Under the pieces are notes generated by a model. It did no database searches and was not told the DNA's origin. It was given only the letters and a program-made list of their open reading frames with translations. The translations under genes and the position numbers were made by a program. Below, in pieces: positions 19,866 through 31,008 of a stretch of DNA of 64,000 nucleotides (the stretch's first letter is position 1; every line of letters starts with the position of its first letter). Source of the DNA: Monocercomonoides exilis (Eukaryota; Preaxostyla; Oxymonadida; Polymastigidae); NCBI GenBank assembly GCA_001643675.2, contig LSRY02000007.1:1059001-1123000 (forward strand), given 5' to 3'.

Positions 19866-20861
19866 GTCAACTTTTTAATGGGACTTTTTCCTTAATTGGC
19901 ACTTTTTTTGTTTTTGCTTGCAAAATATCGAGAAATGAGAAGTAGTTTTCAGCATTTTAAAAATCCTTTTTAACAAGTTTAATTCCATTTATTTACTGTT
20001 TTCATTTTTATTTTCGTTTTTTACACATCGAGAAATTTCGTTTTTTTGTTAAATTTAATAGTACTTTTTCTAGCCAACTGGGAATCGCTCAAGAAATTGG
20101 GGAAATGTTTTGTATTGCATTTGCTTCGAACTATTAATCTTAAAAAAATTTTTTTTCACAAACACTTTTTTCTTGATTTTTTCGCATTTCAAATTTTCAT
20201 CAACATGATAACATAAAACTGTTTATTTCTTTATCAATATGGGTTTTTTTTTTTTTTGACAAGTCACAAATGTTTAATTTTTAAATACTTCAAAAATTAC
20301 AAATTTTGCTAAACATTTTGTTTGCAAATATCAAACTTCACTTAAATGGAATCTATGAGTTGATAATGCTATTTCAAACATTCATAAAAAGATTTGTGAG
20401 CTGAAACAGAAATTTGAGCCAAATATGAAAATTTTTACATATTTAAAAATTAAACATTTGTGACTTGTCAAAAAAAAAAAAAACCCATATTGATAAAGAA
20501 ATAAACAGTTTTATGTTATCATGTTGATGAAAATTTGAAATGCGAAAAAATCAAGAAAAAAGTGTTTGTGAAAAAAAATTTTTTTAAGATTAATAGTTCG
20601 AAGCAAATGCAATACAAAACATTTCCCCAATTTCTTGAGCGATTCCCAGTTGGCTAGAAAAAGTACTATTAAATTTAACAAAAAAACGAAATTTCTCGAT
20701 GTGTAAAAAACGAAAATAAAAATGAAAACAGTAAATAAATGGAATTAAACTTGTTAAAAAGGATTTTTAAAATGCTGAAAACTACTTCTCATTTCTCGAT
20801 ATTTTGCAAGCAAAAACAAAAAAAGTGCCAATTAAGGAAAAAGTCCCATTAAAAAGTTGAC
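19866..20861. mobile_element. Foldback element (near-perfect palindrome, 422-bp arms)
   Basis: Left arm 19866-20287 and right arm 20440-20861 are inverse copies with almost no mismatches, ending GTCAACTTTTTAATGGGAC outward on both sides. The spacer is about 152 bp. No ORF of note and no clear target duplication. Structure fits a foldback/MITE-type element; a transcript would form a long hairpin. Confidence 0.85.
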
Positions 20862-21679
20862 ACTATGTCGATGATGAATCCTCTGCCTGAGAAATAGGTA
20901 ATTTTCATAATGCAGCGAAAGGATTCTTAAATACATTAACTCCGTATTTAATTATTCATATTAATCAATGGATTGTTCTCTCAGCTCATTTTTCAGTACA
21001 ATTTCAAATACTATAAGTCTGTAAATCGATTCATATTTCATCGTCAAAATATTGAACTTTATTTTCTTTGGAATTTAACGTTTTGAAATCTTTATTGAAC
21101 AGCTGCCTGTAATTAGTACGCCTTCGAGGATAATTCTCTTTCCTCATTGAAGTTAATTCAATTTTCTCACAATTATTGTGCAATGGCATTTTTTCAAAGT
21201 TGTTTGAATCTAAAAGACTTATCAACTGCTTCTATGTGTAAATATTTAAATAGACATTTTTATTCATTGTTTAAAAAATTAATTATCCTGTTAGGAACGA
21301 AAATAAACGAGATAATTCAAACAATAGTTGATTGCAATTCTGTAAAACCCAATTCAACATTCCTTCAATATGTTGGTACATTTGAATGAAACAAAATTTT
21401 GTAATGTCATGTCGTTTTTTCTATTCATATTTGTTCTTTTTTGAAGAAAAAAAGAATGATATTGTGAAAATAAGAAGTGTTATGGTTGAAATAAATAAGA
21501 AATGAAAATCTCGGAAATTAGGAAACAAAAATGTGCACATTTTCATTTTGGTTCTTTTTTCAACTGAATAACCTCTCTGACTTCGTGTGACGTCAGTGAC
21601 TTTGTTACGTCAGTGACATATCAAAATTCCGATTTTGATGATCACGTCATTGAAATTTACATTTTGGAAATACTTATGA
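20862..21679. other. Spacer with tandem CGTCAGTGAC motifs at its end
   Basis: Two small ORFs on opposite strands (21031-21225 minus, 21147-21389 plus) overlap each other and neither is recognisable. From 21590 the motif (T)GACGTCAGTGAC appears repeatedly, resembling the sequence at 29135-29220. Confidence 0.4.
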
Positions 21680-21740
21680 AAACCTGAGTGACGTGAAGAA
21701 GATTTTCCCTTCACGTCCGTCACTGGAGTGTCTTCGCGTC
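21590..21740. repeat. CGTCAGTGAC/CACGTC motif cluster, left
   Basis: Contains TGACGTCAGTGAC, ACGTCAGTGACAT, GATCACGTCATTGAAAT, then CCTGAGTGACGTGAAG, TTCACGTCCGTCACTGG and CGCGTCAG. Part of it aligns in direct orientation with 29135-29220, and another part (AAACCTGAGTGACGTG) in inverse orientation with 29399-29414. Likely subterminal binding sites of the hAT transposase. Confidence 0.55.
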
Positions 21741-22319
21741 AGTATTTAAAAATTTCAAATAAGTTTGTTTTTTGATGTCCAATGCTAAAAATTTTTATAA
21801 AAACATTCATTCACAAATATTATTTATAATATTTTTATTCATTTTCTATTTTTTGATTTTTTTATTTGTTCCATAATTATTTTTGCAAATTTTTCAAAAA
21901 TCTAAGATCAGCAATTGGGCGTTGCTATTGTTTGGGGAAAATTTGATTTGTTTGGTATTTTTTTTTATTGCTAAGTCGCTTTACACAAATATTCAGAATA
22001 AATTGCACTTCAACATGAGATAGAAATGGATATTGACGTGTTTGCCAAATTTTCCATTTTTGTTGTAAACGAAAAAGAAATATTAACATTTATTTCAGTC
22101 GTGAAACGCAATTTTTCTATTTAAGATTGAGAAAGAAACTGAAAGAATTGGTATGATTTCATTTTCTTCTTTTTGTTCTATATTTTCAACTATTTAAGAA
22201 ATAGAGCAACGTATTTTTAACAAACAGTATTCCTTTGGATAAACAAAATTTTGTGGACTCATAAGGCGCTAAAGAATGATTTTCTGTTTAAAATAGAGAA
22301 GAAGGTTTGTAATTTATTT

Positions 22320-22640
22320 GTTTTACAAAATATGAATGTTTATTTATTGACAGCTTTTGCACTGATTTCAGAGCAGCAGATAGAAATGATCGAAAATGAA
22401 TAAAAGCACAATTTCTTGTTATACAGTCTGACTATCAAGTTCGGACAGCGAATTCATAAGGAAAGTGCCCAGGATGAAAGGATTTGGATGGGAATTGGAG
22501 ATGAAATTTTCTAACGAAAAACAATCTTTTTTTCACTAAGAAAGATGGAATTTGAGCCGAATATATAAATATTTCATTTTTCAGAAGAGCAAGAAATCGA
22601 TGTATTTGATGGAGAAACAACTGATGGAAAGGATTATTTG
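22320..22640 (+). repeat. Segment X, copy 2
   Basis: Counterpart of 17934-18250. The conserved core is AGGAAAGTGCCCAGGATGAA followed by a GGGAATTGGAGATGAAATTT stretch and an intron-like TTTTTCAG then GAAGAGCAAGAAATCG. It is a second decayed copy of the same coding segment and lies near the left end of the hAT candidate. Confidence 0.55.
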
Positions 22641-23164
22641 CGAATCAGATGATAAAACATTCGAAAACGGAAGGAATAATGAAATTGATAAAGAAAACAG
22701 ATACCAACTGAATAAAATATAGACATTGGCTTAAAAATATGTTTGGAAGGTTTGCTGTTGTTATTTTTTTTTTCAGGTGATTATTATTTTGTTTTAAGAA
22801 TGCTGAAAGAGCGAAGGATAAGATGGCTTTGAAGAAAAAAAGTGGGGAAGGAAAAATACAGACAGACAGATGAAATTTAGGATATTTCGAAGATGCCTGG
22901 CTTTGAGCTTTGACAAAGAATTATTTTTGAGGAAAGAAGATTTTTTGTGAAAGAGGGGAAGCGAAAGAAGAAGAGATGGAATGAAAAAGGGATCGCTCAA
23001 TATTTCCTATTTTTCGTTGGAGAGAGAGAGAAAGAGATTGAGCTGAAAGTGAAAAGGATTCAGATGTTTCTCCTCTGCAAAAGAAGACAAAATCCTGAAG
23101 AAGAGAGTTTCATTGAATTTCTCCGTTGATGTAAATTGGATCTCATCATCTCAATTTTCAACAA

Positions 23165-25776
23165 TTAATCGTCTAATTCAATCCATTCACCATTACCTTC
23201 ATCAACTTCTTCTGCAAACACATCAACAACATTTCGCACAGCATCTCCTTCTTCTTCTTCTTCTTCTTCATTCACTTTCTCTGATTGAATTTCTTCACAT
23301 TCTGCGTTGAAATCAGAGATAATGTGTGAAATGAGAAGGAAACAAGGAAATGAATTGATGAAGGAAATTTACATAAATTAAAATGAGAAAAAGACGAATA
23401 AAAAATGGATAATAAGAAAGAATATTGAATGAAGTGAAAGAAAACAAAGTTCTTGATCTAATAAAATGTTTTGAAAGGAAATGTTGTTAAAAGAATTGAA
23501 GAAATTTTTGTGATGATATATATTTAGTGAAAAAGGAGAAAAGAAGTACGAGAAGAGAATAACAAACCAGAAATGCATGCAACAGCGGAGCAAGATGAGG
23601 ATAAAGAAGTGATAACTGAAGATGACAACGAAGTAGAAACAGAAGAAATAGCTCCATTACTGTTTGCACTGAGCGATGTCTGAAACAGAAACACTTTTAG
23701 AAGAAAAGAAGCTTTATGCAGTTCCGAAAACAGGATAACGGAGCTGCTTTTGAAAGGCACTCTCAAAAATATCTTCTGGTCTGGCTCTCTGAAACTGTCA
23801 TCCCATTCTCTGTCTTTCTCTCCCTCACCAAGCATCCCCCTCATCCCTCCATCCAAATCATCTCCATCGAAATCCTGCAGCCCATCCAACCCACCAAACT
23901 TCTCCTTCTTCGACGACATCTGCCCTTCATGTCCTCTTCCCCTTCATTTGACTCTTGCATCCCCAAAGGATCCGTACGAAATACACTTTCTTGCTTATTC
24001 ATTACTCCAGTTTGAATAAACCCTTAAATTCCCTGAATCTCCTGTGATTGCATAAACCACTGTCGCACTATTCCCTGTTGAGAAGACAATGGAACTGAAA
24101 CTGAACAAGAACCAGAAGAAGAGCCAGAAGACGGATTCAACAAGGGAGGAAGAGACACATTCACTCCGCTCACTTCTTCTGCAAAAGTCATTCTCCTTCC
24201 TCCAACACTGCTGCTTTGCGACTCTCTCAACGGACCCAAGTTCCTTTTGTCCTCTCTTGGAGTTCCTTTCATGGCGGACGTAGTTGGAGTGAGGTTGTAC
24301 TTCCCAAACGCTTTTCTCTCCTTCTCCTTCTGTAAATCCTTATCTTCTGCTCCACTTTTGCCTGTGCTGCTATTTCAAGCGCCTTCTTAGTGGTCTCATT
24401 GAGCTGAATGCAACTGGTCAATGTTCGCAACTGCAGTGTTGACGCAGCAGCTGCTGAAAGCGGATCAACAGGCTGCCTCGCCAGCGCCAACAGAAACAGG
24501 TTCTCTTCGTTTCTCGCTTTTTCCAGGACAGGGCAGAACTGCTCAAGTCGTGTGGCTATCCGAATGCCCCGAGATTTCGTCATGCGCTCAATAATGCTCA
24601 CTTTCAATGGCCGCTTGCGGATGCTTGGCTGATGAGGGGCTATTTCCAGTGAGGAGGAAGAGGAAGACTGAGATGGCACAGGATAAGAAGAAGGAGGAGG
24701 AAGCCTTCTGATTTTTCCCTGTTGTGAGGGAAATCTTTGTCTTTTTCTCATATGCAAGCGGCTCTGCACCTTCTTTCGCGATGAAGTCTTCACCGGCCAG
24801 AAGCGCTTGCGGCACAGTCTCCATATGAGTGAAACCTTCTGTCAATCACTTCCTTCTCTTAACTGCTCCTCCTCCAACATTCTCGTTCATCACACTCATT
24901 GAACCGTTTCTGCTTTCCAGCTTGATTGGAATCCTCACAAAATAACCTATTTTCATCAGCTGATAGAAGCTCCGGTATATTGTCCACTTTCCATACTCCG
25001 GCACAATCCCCCTTGTGTCATGGCACTCAAGCAGAGGGAAATCAGATGCCGATGCATTCAGCCGCTCCACGTCAGTCAGGTCGAGTATGTAGTCGATGCT
25101 CGTCCCACCTTCGTTCCGCAGAACAATCGACTGCATTGGTGCATCCAACTCGCCGATGGGCACCTATTCCAGAAAGCGTATTTCCGTAGCTTCTTCTCCT
25201 CGCCCGATCTCAAACACAGCATGCTCCTCGGAGAAACTCAACGTTTGCAACGAGATCTTCAAAACGTACTGCTTCCCAGCGGAGCAGCACCCATATTGAA
25301 AATCAAATGGAACAGACTCTGCAGAAAGTGCATATCAGCCTCTGTGAAAAGTTTTTCTTCGTGGAGGTTGAATGTCTTCGCTGTTAGTGTGAGCTCGTAT
25401 GCAAAAATATGGTTTTGACAGTTAAATGTCAGCTTTTCCTTGAGAATCGTCTTTTCAGTGATCCAGCAGTGCTCATCCACACAGCTGCAGATGGAAGGAT
25501 TATTTGAATTTCTCCTATCCATGAAACTGTAAGTGCATTTGGCAAGATGCAAAGGGCTAAAAAATATTTTGATCGTATGGAGCTCTCTTCACAAAATGGA
25601 ATAGCTGTGTTGTTTTTTTGGATGGACCGGACAAAATTGCAAATGTCAAAATAGTTAAAGAAGGAATGATTAGTAAATCGAATGGCTTTTGGAAGAAGAA
25701 GAGAAGAATAAAGGAATGAATCATTCAATAAAAAACTTCTTGAATGAAGGAAAGTGAAGAAATCTTCATTCCACAA
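23165..25776 (-). pseudogene. Decayed gene with ASH/MSP-like segment
   Basis: Several frames carry coding-like sequence. From about 25320 to 24600 one frame reads VPFDFQYGCCSAGKQYVLKI, then TAG at 25164-25166, then PIGELDAPMQSIVLRNEGGT, HDTRGIVPEYGKWTIYRSFY and YFVRIPIKLESRNGS, then TGA at 24846-24848, then TEGFTHMETVPQALL. The beta-sandwich pattern (LRNEGGT, GIVP, IPIKL) is like the ASH/MSP repeats of ciliary proteins such as HYDIN or CFAP65; the exact family is not settled. A frame change near 24700 leads to a helical KARNEENLFLLALARQP region, and the tail ends NGEWIELDD at a TAA (23165-23167). Stops and frameshifts argue for a pseudogene. Confidence 0.55.
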
Positions 25777-26224
25777 GCTGTATCAGTCGCCAGAAATGAT
25801 TAAATGCAAACACTCAAACACATCAATGTTCATTTAATAATAAAAGTTTGTATTGATGATGCTGCGAAAGAGTATTCAGATTTTTTATTTTGTTTTAATT
25901 TTGCATTGTTCATCTGTTACTGTCTTTCATGAAATTTCAATTTCAGAGACTTTCATTGCTGGAACATAAAACCACAAATTTCCGATGTTAGACGAAGCGG
26001 ATGTCCGTCGTTCATAAAGATAAAAACATATGTCTGCATGATTTTTCATTTTTTAAAAACATATAAAGAGAAATCATTCGCAACTTAAAGATCATTTAAT
26101 CACGTTGAAAGCGTTTTATTTTTGAATATGATTTATATGCTTTGTTTGTTCAATAAGAATAACTTGAAAAATAGAATGAAATGAAATAAATTTTTATAAG
26201 ACAAATACAAAACAGTGTTAAAAG
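25777..26224. other. Spacer between passenger pseudogene and hAT transposase
   Basis: About 450 bp of AT-rich sequence downstream of the hAT stop codon. I searched it for an inverse copy of the right-end motif AAACCTGAGTGACGTG and found none, which is why the left end of the hAT candidate is placed at 21680. Confidence 0.5.
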
Positions 26225-29123
26225 TCAAATATGAAGTAATGCTTCCAAAGTTTGTAAGCTAATCGAGTTTCTTTTATCTCCAATTATGTTTTTGATTTTT
26301 GAAATAATTCTCTCGCAGCTTGCTTCGCTGCATTGAGATAGGATTAGTGATAAACATAAGCCTGAATACAACGATTGGAGATTACCAAACTCAGCAATAA
26401 CATTGTAAAAGATTTCTGTATCTTTTTCGATTATTTCTTCTGGCTTCGATTTCATTTGATTTTCAAAGAACAACTTACAAGCAGTTATAGAATTGTTTCC
26501 ATAATCTTTAAGCACACTCCGAGCATAATTAGTAAATGATCTGTCAAGTCGAGGAAACCAGTTTGTGTATAGCAAATTTTGTATTTCTTGCAAAATAGTT
26601 TTTTCTTTCTCTTCGTTGAATTCAGTACATAAATCTATTTTCTTTGTTGAAAATAATTCCTGTACGTCTTCTTCGTCTTCATCTTGAAACGTCTCTTCTC
26701 CAGCTATGCTGCATGCACAATGAAATGAGTCATTTCTCAATTCAGTATCGATATCTGAAAAATGTTCTGAAGAAGAAGAAGAAGATCTCAAAGTCGGCGA
26801 GATGGAAGAAGAAGGAGATGTTGATGATGACGCAAAATCTTCCCGTATAAATGAAGAATCTTCTGTTTCCAATTCCTTACGTAATAAACAATCATATACA
26901 TCATTAATTGCATCGTTTTCTGCTTGTGCTAGTCCAAATTCGTCGCTTTCTTCGCTTTCACTTTCTTCCAAACCCTCCAATTCACCAATTTTCGTTAAAT
27001 CATCTTTTTCTTTTTCTTCAATTTCTTTTATTAGTTTTTCGATCTCAATAAATTCCTCATTTTTATTTTCCAAACCTAAAAATTATAAAAAAAAAATTAA
27101 AAAGATAAAGAAATATTGATTGCAAACTGTTGCTTTTAATTGATGAATTTTGTTTGTCGAAGCAAACTTGTTTTCTTTTAAGCATTGAAAGATCATTAGT
27201 ATCATGAGCATCTTCATTCATGAAGGAAGTTGATGAATAGAAAGAAAACATATTTTTTGACACAAAATATGTTTTTTCCGAAATATCTAATGGAAAAGGA
27301 CAAGGATGAAAAATTGAAACAGGGAAAGATTGAGGTTGATTTAACAATGTTGTTTCACTTTCATCGGATTGTTGAATTGAACACCCCAATGGAAAAGAGG
27401 AAGAAAGTCGAATTCTCGGAAATGTTTGCTTTCTTAATAGTTGTATTCCTTCTCGTGTTAAAGAATAAAAAAGGAACACGTACTCCCCCCGAATTCCTGT
27501 TAAAAAATAATTATGTAACAAAAGAATAACGTTAGCGATTGCGTTGTGCCATTTTGCATCTTGAAACAAATGATGCTTGGAAATATAAAATAGATAATCA
27601 AATGAATCGAGGAAATAAGGAAACACTTGACAAAGCTATGTTCTGTCTTTTTCAAACTTTAAATGAAGATTCTGTAGAGGGAAAAGCAACAACTCAGTTT
27701 TGATGATATCAAACTCACTTGAATAATCGATAAATTTTTCATTCACAACTATATCGAATTTTTTCCTTATAAATGAAGAAATATTGTAAAAACTCATCCA
27801 TCTTGTTGTTACGAATGAAGGAATGCGCTTTTTCAAGAGTGTTCTGACTGATTTAGAATGGGACCGCTGTGCAAAATCTGGCAACTTTTGTTTGATCGAA
27901 ATCAAGAATGGTATTTTTGTAAAAGCATTTGTGATGACCAAATTTGTTAGATGGTTGCAGCAATGAATATGAATCGGATTAAATGAATGTTTGTTGATTT
28001 CGATACTTCCTGAGCAAGTTTTTTCGAACTCAGAGAATTGAATAATTGCCTTTTTCTGTGAAGAAAAACCATCAGTGCAAAAACTTCTGATTACTGCATT
28101 AAACAAACGAAACTCTGAAATTAATTGTTGAATGAATATAAAAAACTCTAACGTTGTTCCACACGATTCATAAAGACCCCAAAAAAACGGAGAAGAATTC
28201 AAAGATAAAATAGAAACATTCACCACCATGAACTTTTTATTAGCGGCAGTTGCTCCATCAAACATTACGCTTATTCCCTTGTTTGAAACTTTTTGCCTTT
28301 TTTCCTTCTCTTTGTCAGTTTTAGCATTGATGATCAAATGAGAAATTTTCCTTCGTGTTAAATATGGGAAAATCGAAAAAGGTGAAATAGAAGGATTTGC
28401 TTGACCTGCTCGAATTAAAGAAAATATGAATGTTTTAACTTCCTTTGAGGATGAAGACAAAAAGGAAGCATTGCACCTCCCAACCATCGAAATAAACTGT
28501 TTTTCCAATTCTTTGGGTGAACAATCTCGTTCAAATGATATAGAGAGCTCTTGAGAACTTTTGGTTATGGGTAAATCTATCTGTTTTTTGAAATTCAAAA
28601 ATTCTCGAAAACTCAGCAAATCGCATTTGTGATGTTTAACAATAGAATAATTCTTCCTTCCTGATATGCCACAAGCATATCCATCCTTGGATACAGGGCA
28701 AAGGAAATACTTGTGACAATCTTTCCCTGTATATCCATTTTCGTCCGTAATTACATAAGTTATCCAAAAATTATCTTCCAACAGTTCAAATTTGAGCTTT
28801 GATATATATTCATTTATCTTTTTAGGATGAACGAACACTTGGAAAAATTAACAAAAAATGAATCTTGAATATTCTTTTCAAATATAACGTTAACCTGTTC
28901 CATATTTTGAGTTAATGCGTTTTTGAAGTTGAACAAAAGTGCACTTCGCTTTTTCCATTTTCTTTTTCATTGTTTCATACGCTTCTTCCTGCAACAAAAC
29001 AAATACAAAATAATATATTTTATCAAATGCATTTTTGAAAAAGCAAACAATTAGAGGGTTATTGAGGCTCGAAACCAACTCATCAGGCAATTCACTTTGA
29101 AAACCTTTCGACAGTATTTCCAT
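26225..29123 (-). pseudogene. hAT-superfamily transposase, one in-frame TAG
   Basis: Cut-and-paste DNA transposase with an RNase H-like core. Exons are 29049-29123, 28895-28988, 27128-28837 and 26225-27075, all with phase-matched GT-AG introns. Motifs in order: MFDGATAANKKFMVVNVSI (first Asp), CTDGFSSQKKAI (second Asp), HCCNHLTNLVITNAF, TTRWMSFY, and at the C-terminus the hAT dimerisation signature CSEASCERIISKIKNIIGDK and ISLQTLEALLHI. No BED zinc finger is visible at the N-terminus. An acidic Ser/Glu insert (EELEGLEESESEESDEF) precedes the dimerisation part. The only defect is a TAG at 27636-27638 within exon 3, between FEKDRT and LCQVFPYF, so loss of activity is recent or the copy is read through. 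Codon use is AT-rich like the surroundings. Confidence 0.85.
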
Positions 29124-29134
29124 TTGCGTATTGA

Positions 29135-29611
29135 CTGAAGCTGACGTCAGTGACCGTCAATGACAATTAAAATTCCTCAAATGACTAATGCGTCAGTGAA
29201 ATACAAGTTATTTGTGTGATCAAAAATTAAAACTAAATACTAAGATATTATTTATTTATTATTGAAAAGGATAAATTATTAGAAAAAAAATAATATTAAC
29301 ATTTTCAAAAGACAATGAGAGAATTATTGAAAAATTTTCGGTGACGTGATGGAATTTCCAAGTCCGTCAGAATTCGAAAATTTCACGTCAAAAGTCAGCA
29401 CGTCACTCAGGTTTATACTTGTGAAAGAAAAAAAATTTTTTGGTTATCAAGAAAAGAATCGAAAAAATATTAATTAAAATAAAAATATATTACAAATATG
29501 AAACAATAACTATCATTTTTTGGAATAATTATCACCTACGCAAAATTTTTTTTCACGTCCGTCAAAAGTCAAAAACATCACGTCAAAAGTCAGTAAGTCA
29601 CACAGATTTAA
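29135..29611. repeat. CGTCAGTGAC/CACGTC motif cluster, right
   Basis: Starts with GCTGACGTCAGTGACCGTC just upstream of the hAT start and contains GCGTCAGTGAAATAC, GGTGACGTGATGG, TTTCACGTCAAAAGTCAG (twice, near 29381 and 29580) and CACGTCACTCAGG. Two tandem related copies of the outer end appear (29390-29414 and 29580-29611), the second being more diverged. Confidence 0.55.
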
Positions 29612-29955
29612 TAAGAAATAATTGAGTGGAACAAAATTCAAAAGGCAAAATATTTCGTATTAAATCTCTTTTTCGAAAAATGAGCATAAAAGAGGACAAT
29701 GTTTGTATTTTTTTTAAAAAACACCATATTCAACAAAAAATAACGCTTTGATTTTGTACACTTTTGCATATCATATATTGTCTAATAATATCGATAAATT
29801 CCGATCAAAATATTTGAAAAAAAGTTTTTATTGCACATGTATGATCAGTTTTGTTGATCTTTTTTTTGTTTTATGAATTATGAAAGTGTGTATTTAATTG
29901 CTATCTATTATTAATTGAATGATTATGATTGCTAAGAATTATTAATTCCAATTAG

Positions 29956-31008
29956 ATTGCTTATTGAAACAAAACAAAAGAAAATATCAGAAGTGTTCAC
30001 AGTTAACGTTTTTGACAAGTTCACTTCACATAAAATAATAGCAGAACAAATAGCAATGGATTGGTCATTATCACCAAATATTGTTTTATCAATTTTTGAA
30101 GCAATTACAGCAACAACAGCATATTATCTTCTAAAGTATCGTTCAAGCGAAATATCTCGAAAACTTGAAGGGATTCATGTTTTAGATGTTTGCAACAAAT
30201 CTTTACGCTTGTTTTATTTGCTTCATTGAATTTATTTTTAAGATTCAAATTCCTTTGGGAGATAAGATTTTTTCTGATTCATTAAGATGGGACTTTTCGA
30301 GAAATGATCAAAGCATTGAAGAATACGTTGAGTAATATTTCGCTATTCTATATATCTGTTTTATATTTATATTCATTCCAAATTTAGAGCGACTTCAGAA
30401 GATTTTGGGTTGGACGGAGAAAAACGAGTTTCATTATTTGCATCTGTTCTTGACGAGGTTCGTGCATCCTTTCTTGAAATGCAAAATTTCAATTTAATAT
30501 GCTTTAAAATTTGGATCAGTTTTTTAAAGTTTTCATTGAAGGCCCTGCGCCTTCTGGCACTCAAGATGAGAGTGAAGAGTCAATAAATGAATCTTATTCT
30601 CCAAAACCATTCATTTCACAAGCTTCACCAGAGCAATTTCAGATGTGGGCGGAAATGACTCTTTCAACGAAATTGTTTTGATAGTTCTTATTAAATATTT
30701 ATCGAATTGCATTTATCACTGTACTTGTTTATATTGCTCGATTTTTTTTATTTGAATTCAGATCTCTAATTGAAGAGGCGCGTTCACACCCCAGCGAAAA
30801 AGAGCGTTTGTTTCGTCCACCAGAAGACTTTGGGGAATATGCGTTTATTTGGGAAGACGAGAATGCATCCTTAAAAGAACCAACATTTAGGTTTTTAGGA
30901 TATGTTCCTTCATCTGCATCAATTTACAGCCAATCTCTAAATTTTCATGAAGAAAGCTCAAAAAATGAAAATTCAATCGAGAACGAAGCCAAAAAAGATT
31001 CAAGTTGA
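29956..31008 (+). CDS. SNF5: SNF5/SMARCB1/SFH1-like chromatin-remodelling subunit, 5' end unresolved
   Basis: Core subunit of SWI/SNF-RSC remodelling complexes, nuclear. Exons are 29956-30178, 30243-30331, 30388-30457, 30520-30644 and 30762-31008, all phase-consistent, giving at least 250 residues. Two SNF5 repeats are recognisable. The first is EVFTVNVFDKFTSHKIIAEQ with DWSLSPNIVLSIFEAI. The second is IPLGDKIFSDSLRWDFSRND followed by DFGLDGEKRVSLFASVLDE, matching the family pattern of a Leu-x-Asp-x-Phe-x-Trp-Asp strand then a DLGLGGEF-like helix turn. The C-terminal part (FRPPEDFGEYAFIWEDENAS) is divergent. An intron ends at 29955, so a first exon lies upstream, but I could not place it. The identification rests on repeat 2 and is good but not certain. 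Confidence 0.65.

Larger units (their letters stand above)
21680..29414 (-). mobile_element. Candidate 7.7 kb hAT element with passenger pseudogene
   Basis: A 16-bp perfect inverted repeat, AAACCTGAGTGACGTG, lies at 21680-21695 and inverted at 29399-29414. It is flanked by ATACTTATGA on the left and ATACTTGTGA on the right (9 of 10). Inside are segment X copy 2, a decayed minus-strand gene (23165-25776) and a hAT transposase gene (26225-29123). A 10-bp imperfect flank is not the usual 8-bp hAT duplication, and related motifs also occur outside (to 29611), so the boundaries are a proposal. Confidence 0.5.

Noticed and set aside
25429-25776. 115-codon minus-strand ORF as the true start of the passenger gene
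   Set aside because: It is in a different frame from the ASH-like segment, and I could not find a phase-matching junction; it is kept only within the pseudogene span.
27636-27660. A 22-nt intron removing the TAG in the hAT gene
   Set aside because: GTTTG...ATAG is present, but splicing it out shifts into a frame without transposase sequence.
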